64,000 bases of DNA. Source: Rhodopirellula bahusiensis. GTDB lineage: Bacteria > Planctomycetota > Planctomycetia > Pirellulales > Pirellulaceae. The notes under the pieces are model-generated. The model saw only the letters and a program-made list of their open reading frames with translations. It ran no database searches and was not told the DNA's origin. This document shows, piece after piece, positions 1 through 8,848 of the stretch (its first letter is position 1; each line of letters starts with the position of its first letter). The position numbers were made by a program, and so were the translations under genes. The stretch spans positions 124,001 to 188,000 of the forward strand of contig NZ_NIZW01000013.1 in NCBI RefSeq assembly GCF_002727185.1, read 5' to 3'.

Positions 1-1
1 G

Positions 2-2038
2 GAGGTCGGCCTGGGCCATAAGGTCAGCACGGAAAAGAAAGTTGCCTGGGCGAAGTACTTTTGGAATCACGATCCGTACCAACATCACATCGTGATCCAT
101 AACGGAAACCGACACTACGACATGCTGGGGAACGCTTCCCAGTTGACCGGGTTTTCACTGCAAACGAACAAGCCTGACTTCCGCAATGTCCATGGACAAA
201 CGCTGGACTACCTTCGTCGTTCGGTGCAGGCCGGCAAACCTTGGGTGGTCGCGTGCGACGAACCTGGCGATGCACAACATTCACTTGTCACCGACGAAGA
301 AGATCCGACTCGCAACAACGCTCGCCAGAACGCTTTGTGGGGTAATTTCATGGCCGGTGGAGCCGGCGTCGAATGGTACTTTGGCTACAAGCACCCTCAC
401 AGCGATCTAACGTGCCAGGACTATCGGGTTCGCGAAAACATGTGGCGGCAATGCCGGATCGCATTGAAATTCTTTGCCAATGAAAAGATCCCGTTTCAAA
501 ACATGACCAACGCAAACGACTTGCTTGGTACGAAAAACGGCTACTGCTTCGCGGACGCCGGAAAACTGTATCTCGTCTACCTGAAACAGGCCGACACAAC
601 GACTCTCGATCTCAACGGTGTCGATCGGGAGTTTGAAATCCTTTGGTTCAACCCCCGCACCGGAGGCGACCTGCAAGCGGGATCCGTTCAAACCGTCAAC
701 GGCGGCGACAAAGTCAATCTCGGCCAACCGCCTATGGATTCCGACCAAGACTGGCTCGCAGTACTGCGGCCAACCCATGGAGCCGTGGCACACAACACAA
801 CCGCCATGAACGCGTCGCCTCAAAACAAATCGAATCCGAACTCAACTGCACGAAGTTCGGCAAATGAGGCACTCGTCCTGAACGCTCTGACCGATTTCCA
901 GTTTGTAACCGAAGGCGATTTTGTGCCTGGCTACAAAGACAAGAACCGGCGAGCGATGGCGATCGACGCAGCCAAGTTCCAAGACAAGTTTGCAGCCGCC
1001 GAGGCACAATACCAAGGCCAAGCGGGCACCTTCGACTTGGTCCTCACCGCGTTAACGGAAACGGACGGCGAGTCAAGCTACCGCCTTCTTGTGGCCGGCA
1101 AACTCGTCGGCGAAGTCCAAAATCCGGAAACCGCCAAAGACTATGCGCCCAACCGGACTCACTTCAAGCAAGTTGACTTGCACCCCGGTGACACCATTCG
1201 CGTCGAATTCAATTCGGCATCCAACGGCAAGATCCCTGAAGGCGATGCGTTTGCATTTTCACGAGGACGTTGGCGTTCAGTGACCATCGTGCAACCGGGA
1301 TCGTCAGCGGGAACACCGGCCAAACAACCATCCAGCAAAACCAAGAACGCAAACGCCGCGTCTTCCGCTAAGACTCCCTTCAATTTCACTTATGACCCGT
1401 CAAAAGCCAAACGCGTTTCTCGACAAACCGACGGCATCGTCGTGGTGGAAGCCGAAGACTTCGACGCCGTCGATCGCCAGGACCATCGCAAGTGGTACGT
1501 GACCCGCAGCGAAACGACACCGGGCATCCTACCTGATCCGGACCCCAACCATGCCGACGGTGCCAGCAACGGTGCCTACCTTGAAATCCTCCCCGACACG
1601 CGGGTCACACACAGTGACCCATTGGTCAATGGCGTCAGCTTTAGCAACACGCCGGGCCAATGCAGCGTTCTGTACTACCCGGTCGAAATCACCGAACCCG
1701 GCCGCTACTACGTGTGGGTGCGGATGTGCTGCACCGGTTCGGAGGACAACGGTTTGCACGTGGGGATCGACGGTCAATGGCCCGAATCCGGTGCTCGCAT
1801 GCAGTGGACCGGCAAGCACGGTCAATGGCAATGGGATTCTCGCCAGCGAACGGAAAAGGTCCACACCGGCGTGTTAGGAAAGATCTGGCTCGACATCGAT
1901 GAACCCGGCCGACACACGGTCATGTTCTCAATGCGAGAAGACGGTTTCGAATTCGACCGATTCCTGCTGACCCAAACGCCGCAGTTCTTGAAAAGCAAGA
2001 ACAGCGAAATGGGCCCAATCGCAAGTCCAATGCGATAG
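2..2038 (+). CDS. Secreted glycosidase-like protein with collagen-binding-like domain (5' end outside window)
   Basis: The reading frame is open from base 2, so the start lies upstream of the window; about 678 residues are visible. The first third reads like the end of a TIM-barrel glycosidase of the DUF4038/DUF5060 type common in planctomycetes. Next comes a stretch resembling the 'putative collagen-binding domain' (PF12904), with GYCFADAGKLYLVYLKQ and FEILWFNPRTGGDLQ. A low-complexity Ser/Asn linker follows, then a beta-rich domain (about residues 295-435 of the visible part), a second Ala/Ser/Lys linker, and a final CBM6/CBM35-like domain that opens with VVVEAEDFDAVD and ends near FEFDRFLLTQ. 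Both linkers and the terminal carbohydrate-binding-like domain argue for secretion. The next gene ends in a similar EAEDF domain. Function as a glycan hydrolase is inferred; the catalytic residues would lie upstream of the window. Confidence 0.8.
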   Translation, partial: EVGLGHKVSTEKKVAWAKYFWNHDPYQHHIVIHNGNRHYDMLGNASQLTGFSLQTNKPDFRNVHGQTLDYLRRSVQAGKPWVVACDEPGDAQHSLVTDEEDPTRNNARQNALWGNFMAGGAGVEWYFGYKHPHSDLTCQDYRVRENMWRQCRIALKFFANEKIPFQNMTNANDLLGTKNGYCFADAGKLYLVYLKQADTTTLDLNGVDREFEILWFNPRTGGDLQAGSVQTVNGGDKVNLGQPPMDSDQDWLAVLRPTHGAVAHNTTAMNASPQNKSNPNSTARSSANEALVLNALTDFQFVTEGDFVPGYKDKNRRAMAIDAAKFQDKFAAAEAQYQGQAGTFDLVLTALTETDGESSYRLLVAGKLVGEVQNPETAKDYAPNRTHFKQVDLHPGDTIRVEFNSASNGKIPEGDAFAFSRGRWRSVTIVQPGSSAGTPAKQPSSKTKNANAASSAKTPFNFTYDPSKAKRVSRQTDGIVVVEAEDFDAVDRQDHRKWYVTRSETTPGILPDPDPNHADGASNGAYLEILPDTRVTHSDPLVNGVSFSNTPGQCSVLYYPVEITEPGRYYVWVRMCCTGSEDNGLHVGIDGQWPESGARMQWTGKHGQWQWDSRQRTEKVHTGVLGKIWLDIDEPGRHTVMFSMREDGFEFDRFLLTQTPQFLKSKNSEMGPIASPMR

Positions 2039-2376
2039 CCAGCGAAAGACCGAAACACCCAACGCCCCAACGCCCCAACGCCCCAACGCCCCAACGCCCC
2101 AACGCCCCAACGCGTTCCTCTCTTCTCGAGGTCGCGCCACTTCAAAGGGCGGGTGCCTGTTTCGCATTTCAACCTCGCCCGACGAAAGTTGGGACGGGTC
2201 GGAAAGCGAGCGTTCAGGGTGATTTCAGGGACACGCCGCTTCCCAAGAATTGTCCTGCCCCTCAGCCTCACCTGAACGGCTCTACTCGCCACCTCGCAGA
2301 CTGCACACCGCAACCCGATCACGTTGCTCCCCTTCCCACCAACCAAACAACTTCCCGTTTCCCTTGGAGAACAAAA
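2039..2376. other. Intergenic region with octamer repeat
   Basis: 338 bases between two plus-strand genes. It holds the AACGCCCC repeat near its left end. I see no further gene. At the right end GGAG at 2366-2369 stands seven bases before the ATG at 2377 and is a good ribosome binding site for the next gene. I could not identify a convincing promoter or hairpin terminator. Confidence 0.7.
2061..2113. repeat. AACGCCCC octamer tandem repeat
   Basis: Six perfect copies of the 8-base unit AACGCCCC at 2061-2108, followed by a partial copy and preceded by a degenerate CCC tract. It starts 22 bases after the stop codon of the upstream gene. The minus strand reads GGGGCGTT repeatedly, giving seven G-tracts with 4-base loops. 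The period is not a multiple of three and the tract lies between genes, so the Trp/Gly-rich minus-strand frames across it are artefacts. Confidence 0.97.
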
Positions 2377-3879
2377 ATGCCTTATTGGGGCCCATCTGCT
2401 CGCACCCTCTTCGCACTCGTTTCACTGTGTTTGTGCCTACACGCATCCAGCCTCCCTGCCCAAGGCTGGGGCTACGATAAGCACCGCATTGCGATTAGCG
2501 CTGACGGCAACAATCAACCTGACCTGAATTACGAAGGAACCTACAACACCGCCGACCCCGATGATTGGGGCGCGACACCGGCGACATTGGCGATCTTGGC
2601 CAAGATGAACCTGCAACCCAAACTGGTTCACTTCTCCTACAACAACTTCATGCCCTCGCCAGCCCACACGACGGCCCGCAACTTCATGCAAGAAGGCACC
2701 CAAGGGGCGATCGCACGATGGGGATTCGACGCGGACGTATTCTTCGACGTCGGCGTCCGCAAAGAAGACGCGATCGAACATTTGAAAGACGAACTGGCCA
2801 AATCAGTTGAATCCGACCCGCTCTACTTTGTGAATATGGGCCCATCCGAGTTCATCTACCAGGCGGTTCAACGGGTTGTTAACGAAGGCAACGCCGACTC
2901 CCTGAATCATGTCCGCGTGCTATCACACAGCAACTACAACGACCACCATCTGCGACATCCCAGTCACCATACGATCGAGCAGGTGATTGAACTAAGCGGC
3001 AACCGCATTCAGTTCAAGCGGATCAAGGATCAAAACTACCCCAAGGACAATCCCAAGGTGGGCTGGCACACGGGCCAGGACTGGCAACCGTGGGCTTGGC
3101 TAGAAAACCACCGCGACCCCAATGTCGCCTGGATTTGGGAAAGCATGAAAATGCATCAACACAACAAGGCCGATATCTCAGACGCCGGGATGATCTATTT
3201 TTTGATCACCGGTGACGCCAATGGCAGTCCAGCCAAATTCCAAGCCTTTCTTGGCGGCGGCATTCCGGTCGACGCGCAACAATTGGACAACCGCAGCAGC
3301 CAAATGAACAAGACGCTCGAGCGTCAAAAGGAACTTCAAATCAATTACAACAACGCCGTTCAATCTGGCAACTTGCTAGCTATCGAAGCGGAAGACTTCC
3401 CGCTCAATGGCGACTGGGCGTTAATCGAGTCGGCCGATGCGTCGGGTGGCGCGTACCTTCAATTCAAAGGGAAGAACCACTACGCCGCCGCCCAAGACGC
3501 GCACACGATCACCAAGCAGATCAACGTTCCCCAAGCAGGCACCTATGTGGTGAAATCGTACATGCGTCAGCCGTCTGATGCCGAAGGCGACAAGTCAAAC
3601 GACATCTGGATTGGCTTTCCCGATGCGATCCAGAAGGGGAACGGGCAAACGATCACTGGGTTCCACAAATACTTCGGCCGCAGCAAAGGGCGATTCGGCA
3701 TGAACGGACAAATCGAGGCACACCATAAACATTCATGGCTGAACGTCGAATTCCCGAAACCGGGCACTTACACAATGCAGGTTTCCGGGCGATCCGAGTT
3801 ACTGCAATTCGATCAATTTGTGTTGTACCGAGAACTCAGCGCTGATGACGTCCTCGAACTGTTGGAAGTTGGCCAATAG
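2377..3879 (+). CDS. Secreted nucleoside-hydrolase-like protein with C-terminal carbohydrate-binding-like domain
   Basis: 500 residues. An N-terminal signal peptide (hydrophobic stretch about residues 10-24, cleavage near LPAQG) indicates export. The N-terminal half has the layout of the nucleoside-hydrolase-like fold seen in Sde182/DUF1593 proteins: a TADPDDWGATPATLAIL segment that lines up with the Asp-rich GDPDDTQ loop of the protein at 44092, then DPLYFVNMGPSEFIYQAVQ, which matches PLCITIWGGQTDLAQAL there. The last 155 residues open with LLAIEAEDFPLNGDW and look like a CBM6/CBM35-type module ending in FDQFVLYREL, similar to the end of the preceding gene. Start fixed by GGAG at 2366-2369. 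The fold assignment is my inference from pattern; the substrate is unknown. Confidence 0.7.
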   Translation: MPYWGPSARTLFALVSLCLCLHASSLPAQGWGYDKHRIAISADGNNQPDLNYEGTYNTADPDDWGATPATLAILAKMNLQPKLVHFSYNNFMPSPAHTTARNFMQEGTQGAIARWGFDADVFFDVGVRKEDAIEHLKDELAKSVESDPLYFVNMGPSEFIYQAVQRVVNEGNADSLNHVRVLSHSNYNDHHLRHPSHHTIEQVIELSGNRIQFKRIKDQNYPKDNPKVGWHTGQDWQPWAWLENHRDPNVAWIWESMKMHQHNKADISDAGMIYFLITGDANGSPAKFQAFLGGGIPVDAQQLDNRSSQMNKTLERQKELQINYNNAVQSGNLLAIEAEDFPLNGDWALIESADASGGAYLQFKGKNHYAAAQDAHTITKQINVPQAGTYVVKSYMRQPSDAEGDKSNDIWIGFPDAIQKGNGQTITGFHKYFGRSKGRFGMNGQIEAHHKHSWLNVEFPKPGTYTMQVSGRSELLQFDQFVLYRELSADDVLELLEVGQ

Positions 3880-4063
3880 CTGGCCCCCGCTTTCATCCAC
3901 AATCTCACGAGTCTGGACTTTTTGAAGAAGCGGTTCCGACTCGTTTTGGATACTGAATTTCAGTGAGCACATCCGGTTGAGCGATGCGACGCTGAATCGC
4001 TTTGGAAATCATTTGCTTGATCCTGCGGACCTAAATACGGAGATCGAGTTTGACCGGTGTCGG

Positions 4064-4714
4064 TCAGCTTTCAATTCGCGTCAACATATCTTCAACGACG
4101 CCAGCAAGCTTGATACCGAGTTCGTGATGCTGGTCTTTGTCGAGGTGGACGCCGTCGAGCACGCTGGTCGTTGCGACTTCAGCTGCATTGAAGTAGTCGC
4201 ATTGCTTTTCAATTGCAACCTTTCGGATTGACTCTGAAAGCCCGGCGGACTTTGTCTCGGCACCCTCGAATTTCTCGGCCATGCTGCCCACTGCAGTTTG
4301 GATCTTTGGAGGGGCGATCAGCAGGATGTCCGGGATGGGCATTCCCGGTTCGATAGGCGAACGTCGAATGGCATCGACGAGCGCTGCAATCCCTCGTGCT
4401 GATTGGCCTGCATCGACCCGGTGAGAAGATTGAAAGTCGTTTGTGCCAAGAAAGAGAATCGCGACTGATAGTGGCGAGTTGACTTCAATTCTTTGCTCCA
4501 AACCAATGAGCCCGTTTCGTCCAGGTTTGATCGGATCGTCCCACGCCGTTCGACGACCATTCAGGCAGTCCTCAATGACTCTGATGTTCAGCCCTCTATC
4601 CTGCAACTCAAACTCCATCCGTCCCGGCCAGCGATCTTGGTAGGCAAGACGACGCCGAGTGTTTGGGATGATTCCCCAACTGAGCGAATCAGCGTAAACG
4701 AGTACCTGGTGCAT
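4064..4714 (-). CDS. SGNH/GDSL-family hydrolase (arylesterase-like)
   Basis: 216 residues, the usual length for a TesA/arylesterase-like SGNH hydrolase. Block I is VLVYADSLSWG with the nucleophile Ser10; the family normally has Gly-Asp-Ser, here Ala-Asp-Ser. Block II Gly is in DCLNGRR (about residue 53), block III is FLGTNDF (Asn92), block V is DGVHLD (Asp187, His190), so the catalytic set is complete. No signal peptide is visible, so it is probably cytoplasmic. It sits downstream of the DUF5722 gene on the same strand with 97 bases between them. Substrate could be acyl or acetyl esters; not determinable here. Confidence 0.85.
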   Translation of the reverse strand: MHQVLVYADSLSWGIIPNTRRRLAYQDRWPGRMEFELQDRGLNIRVIEDCLNGRRTAWDDPIKPGRNGLIGLEQRIEVNSPLSVAILFLGTNDFQSSHRVDAGQSARGIAALVDAIRRSPIEPGMPIPDILLIAPPKIQTAVGSMAEKFEGAETKSAGLSESIRKVAIEKQCDYFNAAEVATTSVLDGVHLDKDQHHELGIKLAGVVEDMLTRIES

Positions 4715-4811
4715 TCCATTGAGCCTTCATGTGAGTCGCGAATTTATACCCAGTCGAGTTGGGCGTTTCCCTGTCGATCTTGTTAGACGCGTTTTGTCGT
4801 ACAGAGCTTGT

Positions 4812-6950
4812 TCAGCGTTCCCACGGCAGTTCGTATTGCGAACGAACCTCCGATTCAAACTCTGTTCCGATGGACTTGTAGGCCTCCCATGCCGGTTTCG
4901 CGATTCCGCGTGGGTGCTCGGGCGATCCGAGTCCTCGCAGGCCGAGATGCAGTCCGCCTTCTGATCGTGAATCGACCGGTCGGTGGTAGTCAAAGGCGAG
5001 AACTGACGAGCATCTTTGGATTTGGTCGAAGGTGTAGAACACAGCGGCGGCTTGCTGTTTCAACGATTCGCGATTCGTTTCGGATGCGTGGAAACCTTGT
5101 TCGCTGAGCAAGACCGCGCGGACGTTGCCATCCGGATCTCGCATTCGAGACGTGTGAAGGTAGTCATCCAAAACTCGCCAGTTCTTGAGCGTGAACATGG
5201 TCGCGTTCATTGAGAATTCGACGTCATCATTCCATGTGTCCGATTCCCAAAGACTTTCGGGATAGGGATGATGCGCCAATGCCCAGGCAAAGTTGCCTTC
5301 GACTTCGCCATGGCGGATGAGTGCCTCAATGATGTCCTTGGAACGGTACCAACGCCAATGCGGCGGATCGTGAAGGTTCCAATGATGAGTCAACGAAATG
5401 AACGACCGTGCGTGCGGATTGACTCGTCGAGTGGCGGCATCGACCATTCGCAACGATCGGAAGTAGTGATCCAAATACACATTGATGGGGACCTCGCCCA
5501 TGTTGGTCCATTGCCACCCGGCGTCGATTTCGTTGTGAACGATCCAGTGATCGATGCGCAGGTTCCCTTCGCTGTATCGATGGGCAAGAAAGTCCAGCGT
5601 GGCCGCATAGAGTTTGGCGGACTCTTCATCGACCAAGTTAGGCATCGTGTAGGCGCCGGCTGGGTCGGCATCAGGGTGCTGTAGGCTGGGCGATTCGGAA
5701 CGACGCTTCGCTTTTGAGGTATTGGGAATGAGCAAGATGCCCGCCATCACCAATCCAGCGTCACGCCCCATTTGCACACGCCGATCCAGGTGCTTCATCG
5801 CACCATGGTTGATGTAGAGCTCACGACCGCGAATCATCATGGATTCGTAGCCGCGACGTGGAGTCGTTGACAGCAAACCATTGAGAACAATGTTGACGGA
5901 GCCATGTTTCAAGTCGAGTTCTTTGACGTGTTCCGGTGTGAGTTCCGACAAACACGTCATGCCCTTCGCCGCTTGTAGTGTCGGCGTGGGTGCCAGCCGT
6001 TTTGCTTCGTCGGCGTCGTAAGCATCGACGTGATGGACGGCTGAAAACGGAGTCGTGGATCGTTGGCCATCCGAGTCAACCTGGCTGGAGATCGAAACGA
6101 CTTGAAAGCGTGTTCCTGTATCACGAAGCGACGAATGGGGTGTTGCGGGGATTTGTACTTCAAACGTTCCGTCCGCCTTGATTCGAACCGGGCGAACAAT
6201 TGATCGCGATCCGACCTTGGCGGAAGCGGCAGAGACATCGGTCAGTCCGCGTACAATCAAGCTGAGATTGGCGGTGGATAGTTTGCCAACCGCTTTTCCG
6301 TCGACGAGTATCTGATCGCTGTCGTGACGAACGTTGGTGATCTCGATCGGAAATTGTGTCTGGTAGTAAGAGGCAATCTGTTCGTCGAGTTGTTGCAGTT
6401 GCTGAATGCGTTGTGCCTTCTGGTGACGCTTTTCAAGTTCGAATTCGTTTTCGAGACGCAAAACAACGTTTCGAATGCGGAAGCGTCGGTTGGCAGCGTT
6501 TCCAAAATCGAGACGAAGCCACAGCGGTGCATCTTCTCGAAGAAATTCTTGGCCGAGTGACAAGTCGCAGGCGTAGGTGGTCCAACCCTCGGAACGGCTC
6601 AGGTGAGGCAAGTCGACACGACGTTTCTCCGACCAAGGTTTTCCGTAGAAGAGTTGCAGATTCCGAATGCCTTCTGCGCAGAAAACGTCCATCCCCAAAA
6701 CCCAGTGTCGATCTTTGATCGGAGTCGCAGGAATTTCGAATGTGATGTACGGGTCGTTCCCCGTTGTCTGAAAGATGACTTCACTTTCGACGGACTCTCT
6801 GGTCAGATCGTGTAGTTGTGTCGACTCGTCGTCGAAACGGATTGTCCTCGGCGAGGTGGGCGAATCCTCTTGGGCGGTAGCGATGGAGATGGCGCTCGCG
6901 GCGAAGGTGATCAAGACGGCGAAATGTACGAACTTTCGAACTGAAGTCAT
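4812..6950 (-). CDS. Secreted DUF5722-type protein (TIM-barrel glycosidase-like)
   Basis: About 712 residues from the chosen ATG at 6950. That start gives a standard signal peptide (MTSVRKFVHFAVLITF, cleavage near SIATAQ); an in-frame ATG at 7025 would add 25 residues and an unusually long n-region. After about 150 residues of beta-sandwich-like sequence (FDDESTQLHDL, then VLGMDVFCAEG) and a long helical link, the C-terminal 400 residues resemble DUF5722, with HWIVHNEIDAGWQW, FAWALAHHPYPESLWE and AVLLSEQGFHA. These have the look of conserved acidic sites at the ends of TIM-barrel strands (Glu in HNEIDAGW, Glu in SEQGF), suggesting a retaining glycosidase-like active site; that is inference. 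It follows nadB on the same strand but is probably transcribed separately. Confidence 0.75.
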   Translation of the reverse strand: MTSVRKFVHFAVLITFAASAISIATAQEDSPTSPRTIRFDDESTQLHDLTRESVESEVIFQTTGNDPYITFEIPATPIKDRHWVLGMDVFCAEGIRNLQLFYGKPWSEKRRVDLPHLSRSEGWTTYACDLSLGQEFLREDAPLWLRLDFGNAANRRFRIRNVVLRLENEFELEKRHQKAQRIQQLQQLDEQIASYYQTQFPIEITNVRHDSDQILVDGKAVGKLSTANLSLIVRGLTDVSAASAKVGSRSIVRPVRIKADGTFEVQIPATPHSSLRDTGTRFQVVSISSQVDSDGQRSTTPFSAVHHVDAYDADEAKRLAPTPTLQAAKGMTCLSELTPEHVKELDLKHGSVNIVLNGLLSTTPRRGYESMMIRGRELYINHGAMKHLDRRVQMGRDAGLVMAGILLIPNTSKAKRRSESPSLQHPDADPAGAYTMPNLVDEESAKLYAATLDFLAHRYSEGNLRIDHWIVHNEIDAGWQWTNMGEVPINVYLDHYFRSLRMVDAATRRVNPHARSFISLTHHWNLHDPPHWRWYRSKDIIEALIRHGEVEGNFAWALAHHPYPESLWESDTWNDDVEFSMNATMFTLKNWRVLDDYLHTSRMRDPDGNVRAVLLSEQGFHASETNRESLKQQAAAVFYTFDQIQRCSSVLAFDYHRPVDSRSEGGLHLGLRGLGSPEHPRGIAKPAWEAYKSIGTEFESEVRSQYELPWER

Positions 6951-7041
6951 GAGGCGCCCTGTTGGATTGAGCAACGAATGTTTGTGCGGGAGCGATGCAA
7001 GACGCTTCACCAAATTGGTTTTCAAAGAACAGCGGATGCGA

Positions 7042-8724
7042 TCAGTCGGCGGTCGATTTCGCTTCGGCAGTTTCTCGAGTGATGACAGGCGATGTCATTG
7101 GTTCGCCTTTTTGCGGCATCCCACCGTCGATGTCCACTTGGACGCTGAGGTGGCAACGCCAATTCTCGTCGTCGGGTTCGGGGTAATCGCTTCGGAGATG
7201 CACGCCTCGTGATTCGGTTCGAGCCAGCGCGGAGGAGGCCATGCAGTGGGCGGTCAGCAAGAGATTTTGCAATTCCCAGCCCTCGACATTGGTGAATTGA
7301 TGCCGCATCACATACGCTGCCAACGATCGGATTTGGCTGTCGGCTTGTCGTAGTCCTTCGGCGTCGCGTTGAACACCGACGAGTCGACCCATCAGGCTTT
7401 TCAGTGACACTCGCACGTCGGCGATGTCGAACGATTCGCTGAGTGTGTGATCGGCGTGTTGAATGCGTCGCGCGACCATTTTATGCGGGCCTTCCGCTGC
7501 CGAACGACTGGCCGCTTCCCCCGCATGTGCACCGTAGACCAATCCTTCCAGCAAACTGTTGCTGGCCAATCGGTTGGCGCCGTGCAGTCCGGAGCTGGTT
7601 GCTTCACCGGCGGCCCACAACCCTGGCAGACTGGAGCGGCCAAGCATGTCGACGCGAACGCCGCCGATCATGTAGTGGGCACCCGGACGAACGGGGATTC
7701 GATCGGTGGCGATGTCCAAACCGAACTTGCGACAAGTTTCCGCGATGCCTGGGAAGCGGGCACGAACCTGCTCGGCATTGAGGTGCGATAGGTCCAAGTA
7801 CACGCAGGGGTGAGCCGTCTCGTTCATCTGATTGACGATCGATTGGCTGACAATGTCCCGCGGTGCGAGTTCGCCTCGCGAGTCATAATCGGGCATGAAC
7901 CGATGTCCCGTGGCATCGCGAAGGTAAGCACCGTCTCCACGAAGGGCTTCCGTGATCAGTGACCGGGAAGAACCAGCGATGTAGAGCACGGTCGGATGGA
8001 ACTGAATGAATTCCATGTCGCGAAGTTCAACGCCAGCCCGATAGGCGAGGGAGGTGCCGTCGCCCGTTGCGACAGGTGGGTTGGTTGATTCGCGGTAAAC
8101 CTGGCCGACTCCGCCGGTGCATAGAATCGTTTCTTTGGCCCACACCATCGTCGGCCGTCCATCGCCGGTGACCACAATCGCGCCGTGACAGCGGCCCTCT
8201 TGGCTGAGCAAATCGACGGTGAAGGCATTTTCCCAAATGTCGATGTTGGCGGCTTCGCGTGAACGAGCGATCACGGCTCGCATCACTTCGCGGCCGGTCG
8301 CATCTCCCATCGCATGAACGATGCGCTCGTGGCTGTGTCCGCCTTCGCGGCCGAGAGCGAGTTCGCCTTCGCTCTTGTCGAACTGGGTTCCCCAGTGGAT
8401 CAGTTCTTCGATCCGGCGGGGGCCTTCGTGAATCACGCGAGCGACCACGGCGGGATCGCACAGATTGCCACCCGCGATCAGCGTGTCTCGGATATGATCA
8501 TCGAAGCAATCTTCCGGATCCAAGACCCCGGCGATGCCGCCTTGCGCGTAATTGCTGTTGGACTCGCGAAGCTCGTCTTTGGTCACGACTAAAACAGAGA
8601 GATTCGGTTCCACCGCGTTGGCCGCACGCAATCCAGCCAAACCACCACCGATGACCAGGACGTCCGTGAAACGATGAAGGGCTCTTCGCGAATCAAACGG
8701 CAAAAGATACCGGGGTGTGATCAT
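7042..8724 (-). CDS. nadB: L-aspartate oxidase
   Basis: 560 residues, in the normal range. It oxidises L-aspartate to iminoaspartate with FAD, the first step of de novo NAD synthesis, in the cytoplasm. Seen: the dinucleotide-binding motif VLVIGGGLAGLRAA at about residue 23, the SNYAQGGIAGV segment, GREGGHSHERIVHA, the TGGVGQVYRESTNP loop, and the C-terminal HGANRLASNSLLEGLVYGA signature that marks the NadB branch rather than the SdhA/FrdA branch. nadA and nadC are not in the window. Divergent from psd with 124 bases between the starts. Confidence 0.95.
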   Translation of the reverse strand: MITPRYLLPFDSRRALHRFTDVLVIGGGLAGLRAANAVEPNLSVLVVTKDELRESNSNYAQGGIAGVLDPEDCFDDHIRDTLIAGGNLCDPAVVARVIHEGPRRIEELIHWGTQFDKSEGELALGREGGHSHERIVHAMGDATGREVMRAVIARSREAANIDIWENAFTVDLLSQEGRCHGAIVVTGDGRPTMVWAKETILCTGGVGQVYRESTNPPVATGDGTSLAYRAGVELRDMEFIQFHPTVLYIAGSSRSLITEALRGDGAYLRDATGHRFMPDYDSRGELAPRDIVSQSIVNQMNETAHPCVYLDLSHLNAEQVRARFPGIAETCRKFGLDIATDRIPVRPGAHYMIGGVRVDMLGRSSLPGLWAAGEATSSGLHGANRLASNSLLEGLVYGAHAGEAASRSAAEGPHKMVARRIQHADHTLSESFDIADVRVSLKSLMGRLVGVQRDAEGLRQADSQIRSLAAYVMRHQFTNVEGWELQNLLLTAHCMASSALARTESRGVHLRSDYPEPDDENWRCHLSVQVDIDGGMPQKGEPMTSPVITRETAEAKSTAD

Positions 8725-8848
8725 CGTCCATCCAACGTGTAAACAAATTCGAGTGCGAGTGTTCTCGACAATTTCACAGTGTAACCAGTAGGCTTCACGC
8801 TGACCGGCCCCCTGCCAAGCCGTCGTTTTTGGCTTTCATATTGAACTC
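8725..8848. promoter_or_regulatory. Divergent nadB/psd intergenic region
   Basis: 124 bases between two divergent starts must hold both promoters unless psd begins further downstream. I see AT-rich patches but no pair of -35/-10 boxes that I would defend. Confidence 0.4.

Noticed and set aside
1822-2346. Minus-strand frame with Gly-Arg-Trp-Gly-Val repeats
   Set aside because: The repeated residues are only the translation of the AACGCCCC tract; overlaps a real gene on the other strand.
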